A stretch of 64,000 nucleotides of DNA, from positions 62,001 to 126,000 of the forward strand of contig NZ_LMSI01000022.1 in the NCBI RefSeq assembly GCF_001428075.1, read 5' to 3'. Below, piece after piece: positions 11,841 to 20,855 of this stretch. The translations under genes were made by a program, and so were the position numbers. The notes under the pieces were generated by a model. That model saw nothing but the letters and a program-made list of their open reading frames with translations. It searched no databases and was not told the origin of the DNA. Every line of letters begins with the position of its first letter. Positions within the stretch are counted from its first letter, which is position 1. The stretch is from Arthrobacter sp. Soil764. Lineage in GTDB: Bacteria; Actinomycetota; Actinomycetes; Actinomycetales; Micrococcaceae.

Positions 11841-12458
11841 ATGGGCGGGACATTCGATCCCATCCACCACGGCCACCTTGTCGCAGCCAGCGAAGTCGCG
11901 GCGGAGTTCGACCTCGACGAGGTGGTCTTCGTCCCCACCGGGCAGCCATGGCAAAAGTCCCATAAACAGGTCAGCGAGCCCGAGCACCGCTACCTGATGA
12001 CCGTCATCGCCACGGCGTCCAATCCGCGCTTTACCGTCAGCCGCGTCGACGTTGACCGTCCAGGTCCCACCTACACCATCGACACCCTCCGCGACCTCCG
12101 GGCCCAGCGCCCCGACGCCGACCTTTTCTTTATCACCGGCGCGGACGCCCTGGCACAGATTTTGTCCTGGAAGGACATTGACGAACTGTGGTCGCTGGCC
12201 CACTTCGTGGGTGTTACCCGCCCCGGCCACGTCCTGGACGGCATGGGCCGAGACGACGTCAGCCTCCTGGAAGTTCCAGCCATGGCCATCTCGTCGACGG
12301 ACTGCCGGGCCCGCGTGGCAGTGAACCACCCGGTCTGGTACCTGGTCCCCGACGGGGTGGTCCAATACATCGCCAAGTACGGCCTGTACTCGGACCCGCC
12401 GCCTGCAAGCGCGGATGAACCAACTTCCGAAGCACGCGAACCAGCCAGTACTGAATGA
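11841..12458 (+). CDS. nadD: Nicotinate-nucleotide adenylyltransferase
   Basis: NAD synthesis enzyme joining nicotinate mononucleotide to ATP. The nucleotidyltransferase signature [11 protein letters not shown] is at the N-terminus and ISSTDCR near the C-terminus, with [15 protein letters not shown] between. The start is uncertain: ATG 11841 (or GTG 11838) begins right at the signature and would drop part of the first beta strand (RLRLGV), which is encoded in frame just upstream. No ATG/GTG/TTG lies between 11786 and 11838. An earlier TTG at 11679 would overlap the preceding gene by 107 bases. The 3' end overlaps the next reading frame region. Confidence 0.9.
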   Translation: MGGTFDPIHHGHLVAASEVAAEFDLDEVVFVPTGQPWQKSHKQVSEPEHRYLMTVIATASNPRFTVSRVDVDRPGPTYTIDTLRDLRAQRPDADLFFITGADALAQILSWKDIDELWSLAHFVGVTRPGHVLDGMGRDDVSLLEVPAMAISSTDCRARVAVNHPVWYLVPDGVVQYIAKYGLYSDPPPASADEPTSEAREPASTE

Positions 12459-12465
12459 GTTCACA

Positions 12466-13836
12466 ATGAGTCAGGAACAGCCCCCAATCCGCAGCCGCCG
12501 GGAACTCCGGAAGGCCAGGGATGCCCAGCAGGCCACCCTGCCTGCCGCTGGGCTGCGCCCGCCTGCCGCGGACCGGCCGGCCAGCCCAGCATCCGCGCCC
12601 GCAGGGCAGGACGTGGCGGCCAACTCCCGCTCCGCAGGCACCGCATCGCCCGAGCGGGCCCCCGCAACAGGCCAGGCTGCCGCAGAACAGACCGCCACCC
12701 AGCGTTCCTCCCAGATCCGGGCCCGCGACCGGGCCGCGCTCCGCACCATCAAGGAACTCGAGGAAAAGGAAGGCCAGCTTGCTGCGGGCGGTCCGCCCAC
12801 CCGGCGACAGTTGCGGCTGCAGCAACTCAAAGAGCAGGCGCTGACCGCTGCCAACCCCATAGTTCCCCCCGCTGCCGCCCCGGCAAGTACGGCAACGCCC
12901 GCGCGGAATGCCGCTGCACCGGCAAAGACGGACAGCCCTGCGAAAACTGACGGCACAGCGAAGGCAGGCGACACAGCAAAGACGGCAGGCCCGGCAAAGA
13001 CTGACCGGCCCGCGGCATCGGACGCCGCAGCCGCCGCTGAACGTCCGGAACCGGCTTCCGGAAGCGTCCCGGAAGGGATGACGGTGGAACAGGCCCTGGA
13101 AGCGCGGGCGCTGATTGCCGCGCAGGCCAGGAACCAGATCGCCAAAATGGAGCATATTGCCTCCACGGATCCGGAAGCCGTGGATCCGGAGATCCTGGCG
13201 GAGCAGATTGCCCTGGCGGAACGGGCCGCGGTCCTTAACCGCAGGGCCATGGCCCGGCAGAAACTTGCCGAACAGGCCGGCAATCCTGCAGGACCGGTCA
13301 GGGAGGCGTCTCCCAAGGATGCCGCTTCAAAGGACGCTGCACCGCAGGACAAACCCGGCCCCTCCACCGCCAACAACCTGGCAATGGTGACGCCCCTCGA
13401 GTTCGTCCAGGTGCCCGGCGTCGAACGTCCGGTGATGAAGCCGCCGGCAACGTCGCATGTCCCGGTGACCACCAGGCCCGGCACCAAGGTTCCGGGTAAG
13501 CGGAAACCGGCCGCCCGTCCCAAGGCGCCGGCGCCTGATTCCGCGGCGGGGCGGTCCCAGGTCATTGCCCGTGCTGAGGCAGCGGCCAAAGCAGCCAGCC
13601 GTTCCAAGCGGGTGTCCATTCCGGATAACCAGGAAGAGAACCACCCGGAGGATCTCTTCGAGGACCTTCCCCGCGTTCCTGCCCGCTCCGCTTATGGCCT
13701 CGACCCCCTGGACGCGGCAACTGCCGGCCTGACAAGGGCCCGCCGGAACCGGATCCTCCAGTTCTGCATCCTCGCGTTCGGGATCCTGGCCCTCGTTGCC
13801 GGCATCATCCTGATCGTCAGCGGCATGTCCCGCTGA
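12466..13836 (+). CDS. Ala/Pro-rich membrane-anchored protein of unknown function
   Basis: Protein of 456 aa starting MSQEQPPIRSRRELRKARDA. It is low in complexity (Ala, Pro, Lys, Thr) across about residues 15-400, including imperfect AKT(D/A)-type repeats around 12920-13010. One C-terminal membrane segment follows (ILQFCILAFGILALVAGIILIVSG). ATG 12466 is preferred over upstream 12415, which overlaps nadD. The bulk is predicted cytoplasmic and disordered with a tail anchor. It lies between nadD and rsfS, an arrangement frequent in Micrococcales. No function can be assigned. Confidence 0.8.
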   Translation: MSQEQPPIRSRRELRKARDAQQATLPAAGLRPPAADRPASPASAPAGQDVAANSRSAGTASPERAPATGQAAAEQTATQRSSQIRARDRAALRTIKELEEKEGQLAAGGPPTRRQLRLQQLKEQALTAANPIVPPAAAPASTATPARNAAAPAKTDSPAKTDGTAKAGDTAKTAGPAKTDRPAASDAAAAAERPEPASGSVPEGMTVEQALEARALIAAQARNQIAKMEHIASTDPEAVDPEILAEQIALAERAAVLNRRAMARQKLAEQAGNPAGPVREASPKDAASKDAAPQDKPGPSTANNLAMVTPLEFVQVPGVERPVMKPPATSHVPVTTRPGTKVPGKRKPAARPKAPAPDSAAGRSQVIARAEAAAKAASRSKRVSIPDNQEENHPEDLFEDLPRVPARSAYGLDPLDAATAGLTRARRNRILQFCILAFGILALVAGIILIVSGMSR

Positions 13837-13875
13837 CCCGCACCGGCATCAACACTTAACCAAACAAGGAGTCCC

Positions 13876-14277
13876 GTGACTGCAACAGAATCGTCCATCG
13901 CCATAGCCCGCACGGCCGCAAAAGCCGCTGCCGACAAGATCGCGCAGGACATCGTCGCCATGGATGTGAGCGAGCGACTGGCCCTGGCCGATGTCTTCCT
14001 CATCGCGTCCGCACCCAGCGAACGCCAGGTCAACGCCATCGTTGACGGTATTGAGGAAGAACTCGCCAAACAGGACCTGCGTCCGGTGCGGCGCGAGGGC
14101 CGCTCCGGCGGCCGCTGGGTCCTGCTGGATTACGCCGACGTTGTCATCCACGTCCAGCATGAGGAGGACCGTGTGTTCTACGCGCTGGAGCGGCTCTGGA
14201 AGGACTGCCCCGTGGTGGACCTGCAGCTTGGGGATGACGCATCCGCCAAAGCCGGGGCAATCGCCGACACCGAGTAG
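13876..14277 (+). CDS. rsfS: Ribosome silencing factor RsfS
   Basis: Protein of 133 aa in the RsfS/Iojap family, which binds L14 and blocks subunit joining under starvation. Family features: DIVAMDVSERLALADVFLIAS, a GRSGGRWVLLDYADVVIHV block and EEDRVFYALERLW. GTG start after AAGGAG. Following nadD at short range is the usual bacterial arrangement. Confidence 0.94.
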   Translation: MTATESSIAIARTAAKAAADKIAQDIVAMDVSERLALADVFLIASAPSERQVNAIVDGIEEELAKQDLRPVRREGRSGGRWVLLDYADVVIHVQHEEDRVFYALERLWKDCPVVDLQLGDDASAKAGAIADTE

Positions 14278-14319
14278 GCGCCGCAACCTGACGGTGTGTG
14301 GAAAGTGAATATTCCCGAT

Positions 14320-14349
14320 TTGGAATTTTCGGAATTGCTGTTCTAAGAT
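14320..14349 (+). promoter_or_regulatory. Candidate promoter for tRNA-Ala genes
   Basis: TTGGAA (14320-14325) and TAAGAT (14344-14349) have an 18-base spacer and lie 56 bases before the first tRNA-Ala, in an AT-rich patch. Confidence 0.5.
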
Positions 14350-14405
14350 GTTTGAGTTGCTTCGGGGGAGACCCTGAAGAAAGCTTCTTGGAGCAGCAAC
14401 AATCC

Positions 14406-14478
14406 GGGGCTGTGGCGCAGCTGGTAGCGCACCTGCATGGCATGCAGGGGGTCAGGGGTTCGAGTCCCCTCAGCTCCA
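14406..14478 (+). tRNA. tRNA-Ala (anticodon GGC), copy 1
   Basis: Full cloverleaf: acceptor GGGGCTG with CAGCTCC, D-arm GCGC...GCGC, anticodon stem CCTGC/GCAGG with loop ATGGCAT (anticodon GGC at 14439-14441), and T-arm AGGGG-TTCGAGT-CCCCT. The discriminator A is followed by CC G, so CCA is not fully encoded. Confidence 0.97.
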
Positions 14479-14483
14479 CCGGC

Positions 14484-14522
14484 AAGTCCGCCGGAACCAC
14501 TTTGGTTCCGGCGGACTTTTTC
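14484..14522 (+). terminator. Intrinsic terminator after tRNA-Ala copy 1
   Basis: A perfect 16-bp stem (14484-14499 with 14503-14518), a CTT loop and a run of T's. It lies 5 bases past the tRNA 3' end. Confidence 0.92.
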
Positions 14523-14688
14523 GTTTCCAGCTGGTTTCGTGCACCTCCCAAAGGCCGGGAGGAATGGCAGGACGGGGCTGCGGAGTGGCCGGTTTCGGTG
14601 TGGGCGGTGGCCGATTGGCGTCCAGCGGAAAAGTGCATTACTCTGGTCAGGTTGCTCCGGCCGATTCGACCGGAAGGAACAAAAGTAC

Positions 14689-14761
14689 GGGGCTGTGGCG
14701 CAGCTGGTAGCGCACCTGCATGGCATGCAGGGGGTCAGGGGTTCGAGTCCCCTCAGCTCCA
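14689..14761 (+). tRNA. tRNA-Ala (anticodon GGC), copy 2
   Basis: Identical over all 73 bases to the copy 283 bases upstream, with the same cloverleaf and GGC anticodon. The intervening sequence, including the terminator, is not duplicated, so copy 2 probably has its own promoter. Confidence 0.97.
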
Positions 14762-14768
14762 CCGTTAT

Positions 14769-14812
14769 ATGGAAAAGGGAACCATCACACGTGTGATGGT
14801 TCCCTTTTCCAT
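14769..14812 (+). terminator. Perfect 44-bp palindrome/terminator after tRNA-Ala copy 2
   Basis: Arms 14769-14790 and 14791-14812 are exact reverse complements. In RNA this gives a stem of about 20 bp with a tight loop and a TTTTCC tail inside the 3' arm. It is likely to end the tRNA transcript. Confidence 0.8.
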
Positions 14813-14987
14813 TGGTCTCTGTGACCCTTCTTTTTCTCACGCCGGGATAAGGCCTGTCGCGGTGAAAAACCCTTCCCGCGCAGGTCAAAGCGGGGTACAA
14901 CTGGAGGGTGAGGGCACATCGTCCCGCCGCCCGGCCGTTTCCACCCAAGAAACGGGGACGCGGGACAGGCTGACGAGGAGGTCACAG

Positions 14988-15365
14988 ATGTCCCATGCAG
15001 ATGGTTCCGGCTACAGCCCGAACGGCGATGCATTTCCGGAGGAATCGCGCCTGACCCGTGATACCGCCATCCGGGGCCCGGCCAGACCCGCCCCCTATAT
15101 CGGCGCCGGCATCCTGCTGGCCGCCGCCATCCTCCTCCCGCTCATGCCGCAGCTCTACTCCTTTGATGCGCCCAGGCTGGCCGGGATGCCCTTCTTCTAC
15201 TGGTACCAACTGCTCTGGGTGCCGATTTCGGCGATCCTGACCGGCACGGCCTACTGGCTGGTGACCAGGGAAGACCGACGACGGCGGGCCGAGGTACGTG
15301 CCGGCGGCCCACCCCGGGCAGGCACCGCCTCCGCCGATACAGGGTTGGGAGGGGACCGGCCATGA
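14988..15365 (+). CDS. DUF3311 membrane protein, partner of the downstream symporter
   Basis: Protein of 125 aa with two membrane segments (about residues 38-57 and 68-92; PFFYWYQLLWVPISAILTG is typical of DUF3311). ATG 14988 follows GAGGAGG. Longer frames run through the tRNA genes and are not coding. Its stop overlaps the next start (ATGA), the usual pairing of DUF3311 with a solute:sodium symporter, so it probably acts as a small accessory subunit. Confidence 0.85.
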   Translation: MSHADGSGYSPNGDAFPEESRLTRDTAIRGPARPAPYIGAGILLAAAILLPLMPQLYSFDAPRLAGMPFFYWYQLLWVPISAILTGTAYWLVTREDRRRRAEVRAGGPPRAGTASADTGLGGDRP

Positions 15366-17038
15366 ACGGACGCGAGATCAACTGGACCGCCCTGGTCATT
15401 GTCGTGCTGCTCTTCGTCGTCGTCGCCATCATGGGCTTCCTGGCCGCCAGATGGCGCCGAAGCTCAGAAGTGGAAGGCCTGCACAGCCTGGACGAATGGG
15501 GCCTGGGCGGCCGCGGCTTCGGTACGTGGATCACCTGGTTCCTGCTCGGCGGGGACCTTTACACCGCCTACACGTTCGTGGCAGTGCCGGCGGCCATGTG
15601 GGCTACGGGTGCGGTCAGCGGCTTCTTTGCCGTCCCGTACACCATCGTCCTGTATCCGATCATCTTCATCATCATGAGCCGTTTGTGGTCGGTGTCCCAC
15701 CGGCACGGCTACGTCACCTCGGCGGACTTCGTGGGCGGACGCTACGGCAGCCGCTGGCTCTCACTGGCGGTCGCCGTCACGGGCATCGTGGCCACCATGC
15801 CCTACATCGCGCTGCAGCTGGTGGGCATCAAGGCGGTACTGACGGTCCTGGGGCTGGGCAGTTCCGGCAATGTGTTCCTCACCGACCTGCCGCTGATCCT
15901 GGCCTTCGTGGTCCTCGCCGCCTACACCTACACGTCGGGGCTGCGGGCGCCGGCGATGATCGCCGTCGTCAAGGACCTCCTGATCTACCTTGCCGTGATC
16001 GTGGCGGTCATCTACCTGCCCATCAAGTTCGGCGGCTGGGACACCATCTTCAGCTCTGCGCAGACCAAACTGGGCACGGTGAACCAGGCCACGGGTAAGC
16101 CCGCCGGGGTGTTCATCCCGGGGGCTGCCAACTACTCCGCCTACTGGTCGCTGGCGTTGGGCTCGGCCATGGCCTTGTTCATGTATCCGCACTCAGTGAC
16201 GGCAGTGCTGGCATCAAAGGCCCGCAACACCATCCGCCGCAACGCCGCCATCCTGCCGCTGTATTCGCTGATGCTTGGATTCCTGGCGCTGCTGGGCTTC
16301 GTGGCCATCAAGGCGGGCACCAAGCCCATCGACCTGGACGGATCGGTCAACCCGCAGCTGGTGGTTCCGCAACTGTTCCTCGACCACTTCCCCGCCTGGT
16401 TCGCGGGAATAGCGTTGGCTGCCATCGCCATCGGGGCGCTGGTACCCGCGGCCATCATGTCCATCGCGGCGGCGAACATGTTCACCCGCAACATCTACCG
16501 CGACTTCATCCGGCCCGACGTCGACCCCAGGACAGAGGCCAAGGTGTCAAAGATCGTCTCACTGGTAGTGAAGGTGGGCGCACTGGTCTTCGTGATCGCC
16601 ATGGACCAGTCGGCGGCCATCAACATGCAGCTGCTGGGCGGCATTTGGATCCTGCAGACTTTCCCGGCCGTGGTGGCAGGCCTCTACACCCGGTGGTTCG
16701 ACCGCTGGGCGCTGCTCATCGGTTGGGCCGTGGGCATCGTCTTCGGAACAATCTCCGCCTACAACGTGATCAACCCCGTGACAAAAGCCCACTTTGGCGG
16801 CTCCGTGGCCCCCATCCCGGGGACGGAGTTCAGCGTCTACATTGCGGTTTCGGCGTTCGCGCTGAACCTGGTTGTCGCTGCCGTCCTGACCCTGGTGCTG
16901 AGGGCCCTGAAGGTCCGCACGGGCAAGGACCTCACGCGGCCCACGGACTACGAAGCCGACGAAACGGACCCGAAGGTGGTGCAGATCGAAAAGACCCAGC
17001 ACTTCACCCAGCCAGGCGGTCCTTCTCCGGTGGCCTGA
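15362..17038 (+). CDS. Sodium:solute symporter family (SSS) transporter, MctP-like
   Basis: Transporter of 558 aa with about 13 membrane segments. Family features: LHSLDEWGLGGRGFGTWITWFLLGGDLYTAY near the N-terminus, GRYGSRWLSL, and the sodium-site region IAIGALVPAAIMSIAAANMFTRNIY. The DUF3311 partner and overall layout match the monocarboxylate-type MctP branch, but the substrate (lactate, pyruvate, acetate or another organic acid) cannot be read from sequence. Convergent with the next gene with only 12 bases between stops. Confidence 0.88.
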   Translation: MNGREINWTALVIVVLLFVVVAIMGFLAARWRRSSEVEGLHSLDEWGLGGRGFGTWITWFLLGGDLYTAYTFVAVPAAMWATGAVSGFFAVPYTIVLYPIIFIIMSRLWSVSHRHGYVTSADFVGGRYGSRWLSLAVAVTGIVATMPYIALQLVGIKAVLTVLGLGSSGNVFLTDLPLILAFVVLAAYTYTSGLRAPAMIAVVKDLLIYLAVIVAVIYLPIKFGGWDTIFSSAQTKLGTVNQATGKPAGVFIPGAANYSAYWSLALGSAMALFMYPHSVTAVLASKARNTIRRNAAILPLYSLMLGFLALLGFVAIKAGTKPIDLDGSVNPQLVVPQLFLDHFPAWFAGIALAAIAIGALVPAAIMSIAAANMFTRNIYRDFIRPDVDPRTEAKVSKIVSLVVKVGALVFVIAMDQSAAINMQLLGGIWILQTFPAVVAGLYTRWFDRWALLIGWAVGIVFGTISAYNVINPVTKAHFGGSVAPIPGTEFSVYIAVSAFALNLVVAAVLTLVLRALKVRTGKDLTRPTDYEADETDPKVVQIEKTQHFTQPGGPSPVA

Positions 17039-17050
17039 GGCAGGGCCTGC

Positions 17051-18385
17051 TCACATCCAGGCGGTGCGCCGCAGCGGCGGTTCCTCCCCACCGGGGCGGC
17101 GCACCAGCACCTGGTTGACTCCCGTGAGCCCATTGTCGAAGCCTATGGCGCTGCTTGCCATGTAGAGCCGCCACACACGGGCACGTCCCGCACCGGCCAG
17201 CTTTACCGCCTCGTCCCAGTTCTGCTCAAGCCGGTTTACCCACGCCCGGAGCGTCAGGGCGTAATGGCGTCGCAGGGCCTCCACGTCCAGGACTTCGAAC
17301 CGTGCCGATTCCAGGGCGGCCACCATCTCGCCCAGGCTGATCATTTCGCCGTCAGGGAAGACGTACCGGGGGATGAAGGAATCCGGGTCCGGACTGGTGG
17401 GACCCGCGTTCCAGGAAATGGCATGGTTCAGCAGCCGCCCGCCAGGCCGGAGCAGCCCGAAGAGGGCCGCAGCGTAGGCAGGCGTCTGCGCCCGCCCCAC
17501 GTGTTCGGACATTCCGATGGAACTGATGGCGTCGAACGGTCCGTCCCGCACATCCCGGTAATCCTGCACCCGGATGTCCACCCTGTCCGTCAGGCCGGCC
17601 TCCGCTGCACGCTTCCTGGCCAGGCCTGCCTGCTCCCTGGAGAGTGTGACCCCCACCACCGATACTCCGTACTTGGCGGCGGCATGCAGGGCGAAACTGC
17701 CCCAGCCGCAGCCCACGTCCAGGACCCGCATCCCGGGCTTCAGGCCCAGTTTGCGGCAGACCAGGTCCAGCTTGGCTTCCTGCGCACCCTCCAGGCCGTC
17801 CGCCGGCGGTTCCGTAGCCCCGGGGCCGTCGTCCGGCCACACTGCACAGGAATAGACCACTGATGGACCCAGCACCAGGGCGTAGAAGTCGTTGCCGACG
17901 TCGTAATGGTGCGAGATGGCAGCCGAATCGCGGCGCCGGGAGTGCATCCGTCCTTTTTTGGCGATGCGTGCCTCTTCCGGCGGCGGGGCAGGGTTGGGCC
18001 CGATGGCGCCAAGCCGGACGGCGGTGCGCAGCAGCAGCCAGAGCTCGCTGGCGGAAAGCGGGCGGAAAGGTCCGGGCTCGGCGAACTTGCCCGCCGAGCT
18101 CAGTGCAGTGAACGCCGCGAAGATGTCGCCGGGGGTGTCGATTTCACCTGCCACGTAAGCACGGCTCAGACCCAGCTGGCCCGGTGACCAAAGGATGCGC
18201 CGCAGGGCCCGCCGGGACTTGAACTCCAGGACCGGCGCATCAGGCGGGCCGGCTTCCGAACCATCCCACGCACGCAGGCGCAGGGGTATCTGCGCCGTCC
18301 CAAGCACCACCCCCAGTGCCTTTTCCAGCCGGGCGGCATGCCCGGTGCTTCCGGTTCCGGTCTGTGCGGCTGCTCCAGTGTCCAT
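17051..18385 (-). CDS. Cyclopropane-fatty-acyl-phospholipid synthase-type methyltransferase
   Basis: SAM-dependent methyltransferase of 444 aa that modifies unsaturated acyl chains of phospholipids. The SAM site VLDVGCGWGSFALHAA is at about residue 214; YDVGNDFYALVLGPSVVYSCAVW, ISSIGMSEHVG and NRLEQNWDEAV are characteristic of the family. The N-terminal 150 residues hold the usual CFA lipid-binding domain. A second, diverged family member occurs at 38310. It is transcribed divergently from the flavoprotein at 18432 with a 46-base gap, so the two may share regulation. Confidence 0.88.
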   Translation of the reverse strand: MDTGAAAQTGTGSTGHAARLEKALGVVLGTAQIPLRLRAWDGSEAGPPDAPVLEFKSRRALRRILWSPGQLGLSRAYVAGEIDTPGDIFAAFTALSSAGKFAEPGPFRPLSASELWLLLRTAVRLGAIGPNPAPPPEEARIAKKGRMHSRRRDSAAISHHYDVGNDFYALVLGPSVVYSCAVWPDDGPGATEPPADGLEGAQEAKLDLVCRKLGLKPGMRVLDVGCGWGSFALHAAAKYGVSVVGVTLSREQAGLARKRAAEAGLTDRVDIRVQDYRDVRDGPFDAISSIGMSEHVGRAQTPAYAAALFGLLRPGGRLLNHAISWNAGPTSPDPDSFIPRYVFPDGEMISLGEMVAALESARFEVLDVEALRRHYALTLRAWVNRLEQNWDEAVKLAGAGRARVWRLYMASSAIGFDNGLTGVNQVLVRRPGGEEPPLRRTAWM

Positions 18386-18431
18386 GCGCCCACCCTAAGG
18401 CCCGGCCACCCTCCGCGACTATCATGGGCAG

Positions 18432-19514
18432 GTGATTCCTCACCCAACCGACGTGGTGGTCATCGGGGCAGGCCAGGCGGGCCTGTCCGCCGCGTACCAC
18501 CTCCAGCGCCGGGGCCTTGACTATGCCGTGCTCGACGCCGAGGAAGGTCCGGGCGGGGCGTGGCGGCACCGCTGGCGGAGCCTGCGGATGTCCACTGTCA
18601 ACGGGATCAGCGATTTACCGGGCATCGCCAAGCCTGAGGTGGACCCGGCGGAACCAAGCTCGGAGTTCCTCACCCGCTACTTCGGAGGCTACGAGGCCGA
18701 ACTGGGGTTGTCCGTCCGCCGGCCCGTGAAGGTGCGGGCTGTCAGGCGTGAAGATGACAACCCGGCCGGGCGCTTGCGGGTGGAAACCACAGACGGGGAC
18801 TGGAGCGCCAGGGCAGTCATCAACGCCACAGGGACGTGGACCCGTCCGTTCTGGCCCATCTACCCGGGCCAGTCCTCGTTCCGGGGCAGGCAGCTGCACG
18901 TTGCCGATTACGTCTCCGCGGAGGAGTTCCGCGGCAAACACGTGATCGTGGTGGGCGGCGGCATTTCCGCCGTCGGCCTGCTGGAGGAGATTTCCCGCGT
19001 CACCACCACCAGCTGGTTCACCCGCAGGGAACCGGTGTGGCGCGATGCTCCATTCGATACCAAAGCCGGCCACGATGCCGTGGCGCTCGTGGAGGACCGC
19101 GTCCGCCAGGGACTTCCACCGCAAAGCGTCGTGTCGGTGACAGGCCTTATCTGGACACCTGTCCTGCGTGCGGCCAGGGAACGGGGCGCCTTGGACCGGC
19201 AGCCCATGTTCACGGCCATCGAACCGGACGGTGTCCGCCGCGCGGACGGCAGCCTGCTCAAGGCGGACGTGATCCTCTGGGCCACGGGCTTCCGGGCGGA
19301 ACTGGAACACCTCGCGCCGCTGCACCTGCGGGGGCCCGGCGGCGGAATCGCCATGGACGGAACGCAGGTGGCAGCCGAGCCGCGCGTCCACCTGGTGGGT
19401 TACGGGCCGTCGTCGTCCACTATTGGTGCCAACCGTGCAGGCCGCGCAGCCGTGGCCGCCGTCCTGAAACTGCCTGGAATGGCGGCGGCGTCGGAAACGG
19501 TAACGTGGGGGTGA
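18432..19514 (+). CDS. Flavin-dependent monooxygenase-like NAD(P)/FAD oxidoreductase
   Basis: Protein of 360 aa. The FAD site VVVIGAGQAGLSAAYHLQRRG is near residue 8 (GAGQAG), with GPGGAWRHRW after it. A second Rossmann site, VIVVGGGISAVGLLEEI, is near residue 172, and an ATG-type motif (VINATGTWT) lies between. The layout fits the class B flavin monooxygenase/YpdA-like group, which oxidise small molecules or act as NAD(P)H oxidases. The substrate is unknown. GTG start. Confidence 0.82.
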   Translation: MIPHPTDVVVIGAGQAGLSAAYHLQRRGLDYAVLDAEEGPGGAWRHRWRSLRMSTVNGISDLPGIAKPEVDPAEPSSEFLTRYFGGYEAELGLSVRRPVKVRAVRREDDNPAGRLRVETTDGDWSARAVINATGTWTRPFWPIYPGQSSFRGRQLHVADYVSAEEFRGKHVIVVGGGISAVGLLEEISRVTTTSWFTRREPVWRDAPFDTKAGHDAVALVEDRVRQGLPPQSVVSVTGLIWTPVLRAARERGALDRQPMFTAIEPDGVRRADGSLLKADVILWATGFRAELEHLAPLHLRGPGGGIAMDGTQVAAEPRVHLVGYGPSSSTIGANRAGRAAVAAVLKLPGMAAASETVTWG

Positions 19515-19565
19515 CGCTCCGGGACGCGGTGCGGGCACGGGGCAACAGAAGGCGGCAGGACACCG

Positions 19566-20702
19566 GTGGCAGCAGATACGTTGGCGGGCATTTTCCAGGT
19601 CCTGCGGCGCCGGCCCGATGTCGAAGCCCCGAATCTGCAGGCCTGGGACGCAACGGACCGGCTGCTGCTGGAGACCGCCGTGCAGCTTGGGCGGGCGGGC
19701 AGCACCGTGGCGGTCATCGGTGACCGTTACGGGGCCCTGACGCTCGGGGCTTCGGCGGTGCTGGCCCCGGCGTCGCTGCGGGTGCACCAGGACCTGATCA
19801 CCGGGGAAAGGGCGCTGCGGCTCAATGCGGAAGAACTGGGCGCCGGCATACCATTCGTGCAGCTGCCCCTGGGGGAGGAGCTGCTGGCGGGAGCAGACAC
19901 CGTCCTGCTGCAGCTTCCCAAAACCCTCGCGGAACTGGAGGAAATTGCCGCCGCGGTGGCCCTGCACGCCGCACCGGATGTCCGGCTGCTGGCAGGAGGC
20001 CGGGTGAAACACATGTCACTGGGGATGAACGCGGTCCTGGAACGGTACTTCCTGTCCGTGCAGCCGCAGCTCGCACGGCAAAAATCCCGGATCCTCCTTG
20101 CCGCCGGCCCCAAACCCCCAACCACCGCCGCACGTTTCCCTGTAGTGGAGCACCTCGCGGAACTGGACCTGGACGTGGCTGCGCACGGAGCTGTTTTTGC
20201 CGGCCCCCGGCTGGACATCGGCACCCGTTTCCTGCTGGCGTTCCTGCCGGCCATGAAACCGGCGCGGCTTGCCGTGGACCTGGGCTGCGGCACCGGAATC
20301 CTTGCCGCGATGTATGCACGGCAGTTCCCGGCAGCGGCCGTGACGGCGACTGACCAGTCCGCGGCCGCGGTGCAGTCCGCCCTGGCCACCGCCCGCGCCA
20401 ACGGCCTGGCTGACCGGATCAGTGTCCTGCAGGACGATGCCCTGGGCACCTTCTCCGATGGCTCCGTGGATGCGGTGCTGCTCAACCCGCCCTTCCATGT
20501 CGGTGCAGGCGTCCATGCCGGCGCCGGCCTCAAGATGATCGAAGCGGCGGGGCGGGTACTGGCTTCCGGGGGTGAGTTGTGGACGGTGTACAACCGGCAC
20601 CTGGCCTATCTGCCCGCTCTGGAACGGCACGTGGGACCCACGGTGGTGGAGGGCAGGAACGCCAAATTCACCGTCACCCGCAGCACCCGCAGCCCCCGCT
20701 GA
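19566..20702 (+). CDS. Class I SAM methyltransferase, RlmG/RsmC-like
   Basis: Protein of 378 aa with a degenerate N-terminal methyltransferase-like domain (about 1-190) and a catalytic C-terminal domain: SAM loop VDLGCGTGILAA (about 235) and base-flipping motif NPPFH (about 308). NPP(F/Y) marks N-methylation of a base, and the tandem-domain layout is that of RlmG (23S G1835) or RsmC (16S G1207). The exact target is inferred, not shown. GTG start after a GGCAGGA stretch. Confidence 0.82.
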   Translation: MAADTLAGIFQVLRRRPDVEAPNLQAWDATDRLLLETAVQLGRAGSTVAVIGDRYGALTLGASAVLAPASLRVHQDLITGERALRLNAEELGAGIPFVQLPLGEELLAGADTVLLQLPKTLAELEEIAAAVALHAAPDVRLLAGGRVKHMSLGMNAVLERYFLSVQPQLARQKSRILLAAGPKPPTTAARFPVVEHLAELDLDVAAHGAVFAGPRLDIGTRFLLAFLPAMKPARLAVDLGCGTGILAAMYARQFPAAAVTATDQSAAAVQSALATARANGLADRISVLQDDALGTFSDGSVDAVLLNPPFHVGAGVHAGAGLKMIEAAGRVLASGGELWTVYNRHLAYLPALERHVGPTVVEGRNAKFTVTRSTRSPR

Positions 20703-20855
20703 CTGGAACAGCCCGTCCGGCCATCAGGGACTGCGCCGTGGACGAAAGGCAACCCTCCGCCGCGCCGCTGCCCAACATATGGGCGGCGACGCGCCGGTAA
20801 CGTACGATTCAAAGCATCACCATCACGAGGTAGCCGAAGACGTTTAGGGGACACA

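Noticed and set aside
14298-14987. Open frame running through both tRNA genes
   Set aside because: tRNA genes and terminators lie inside it; only the part from ATG 14988 has a binding site and protein features.
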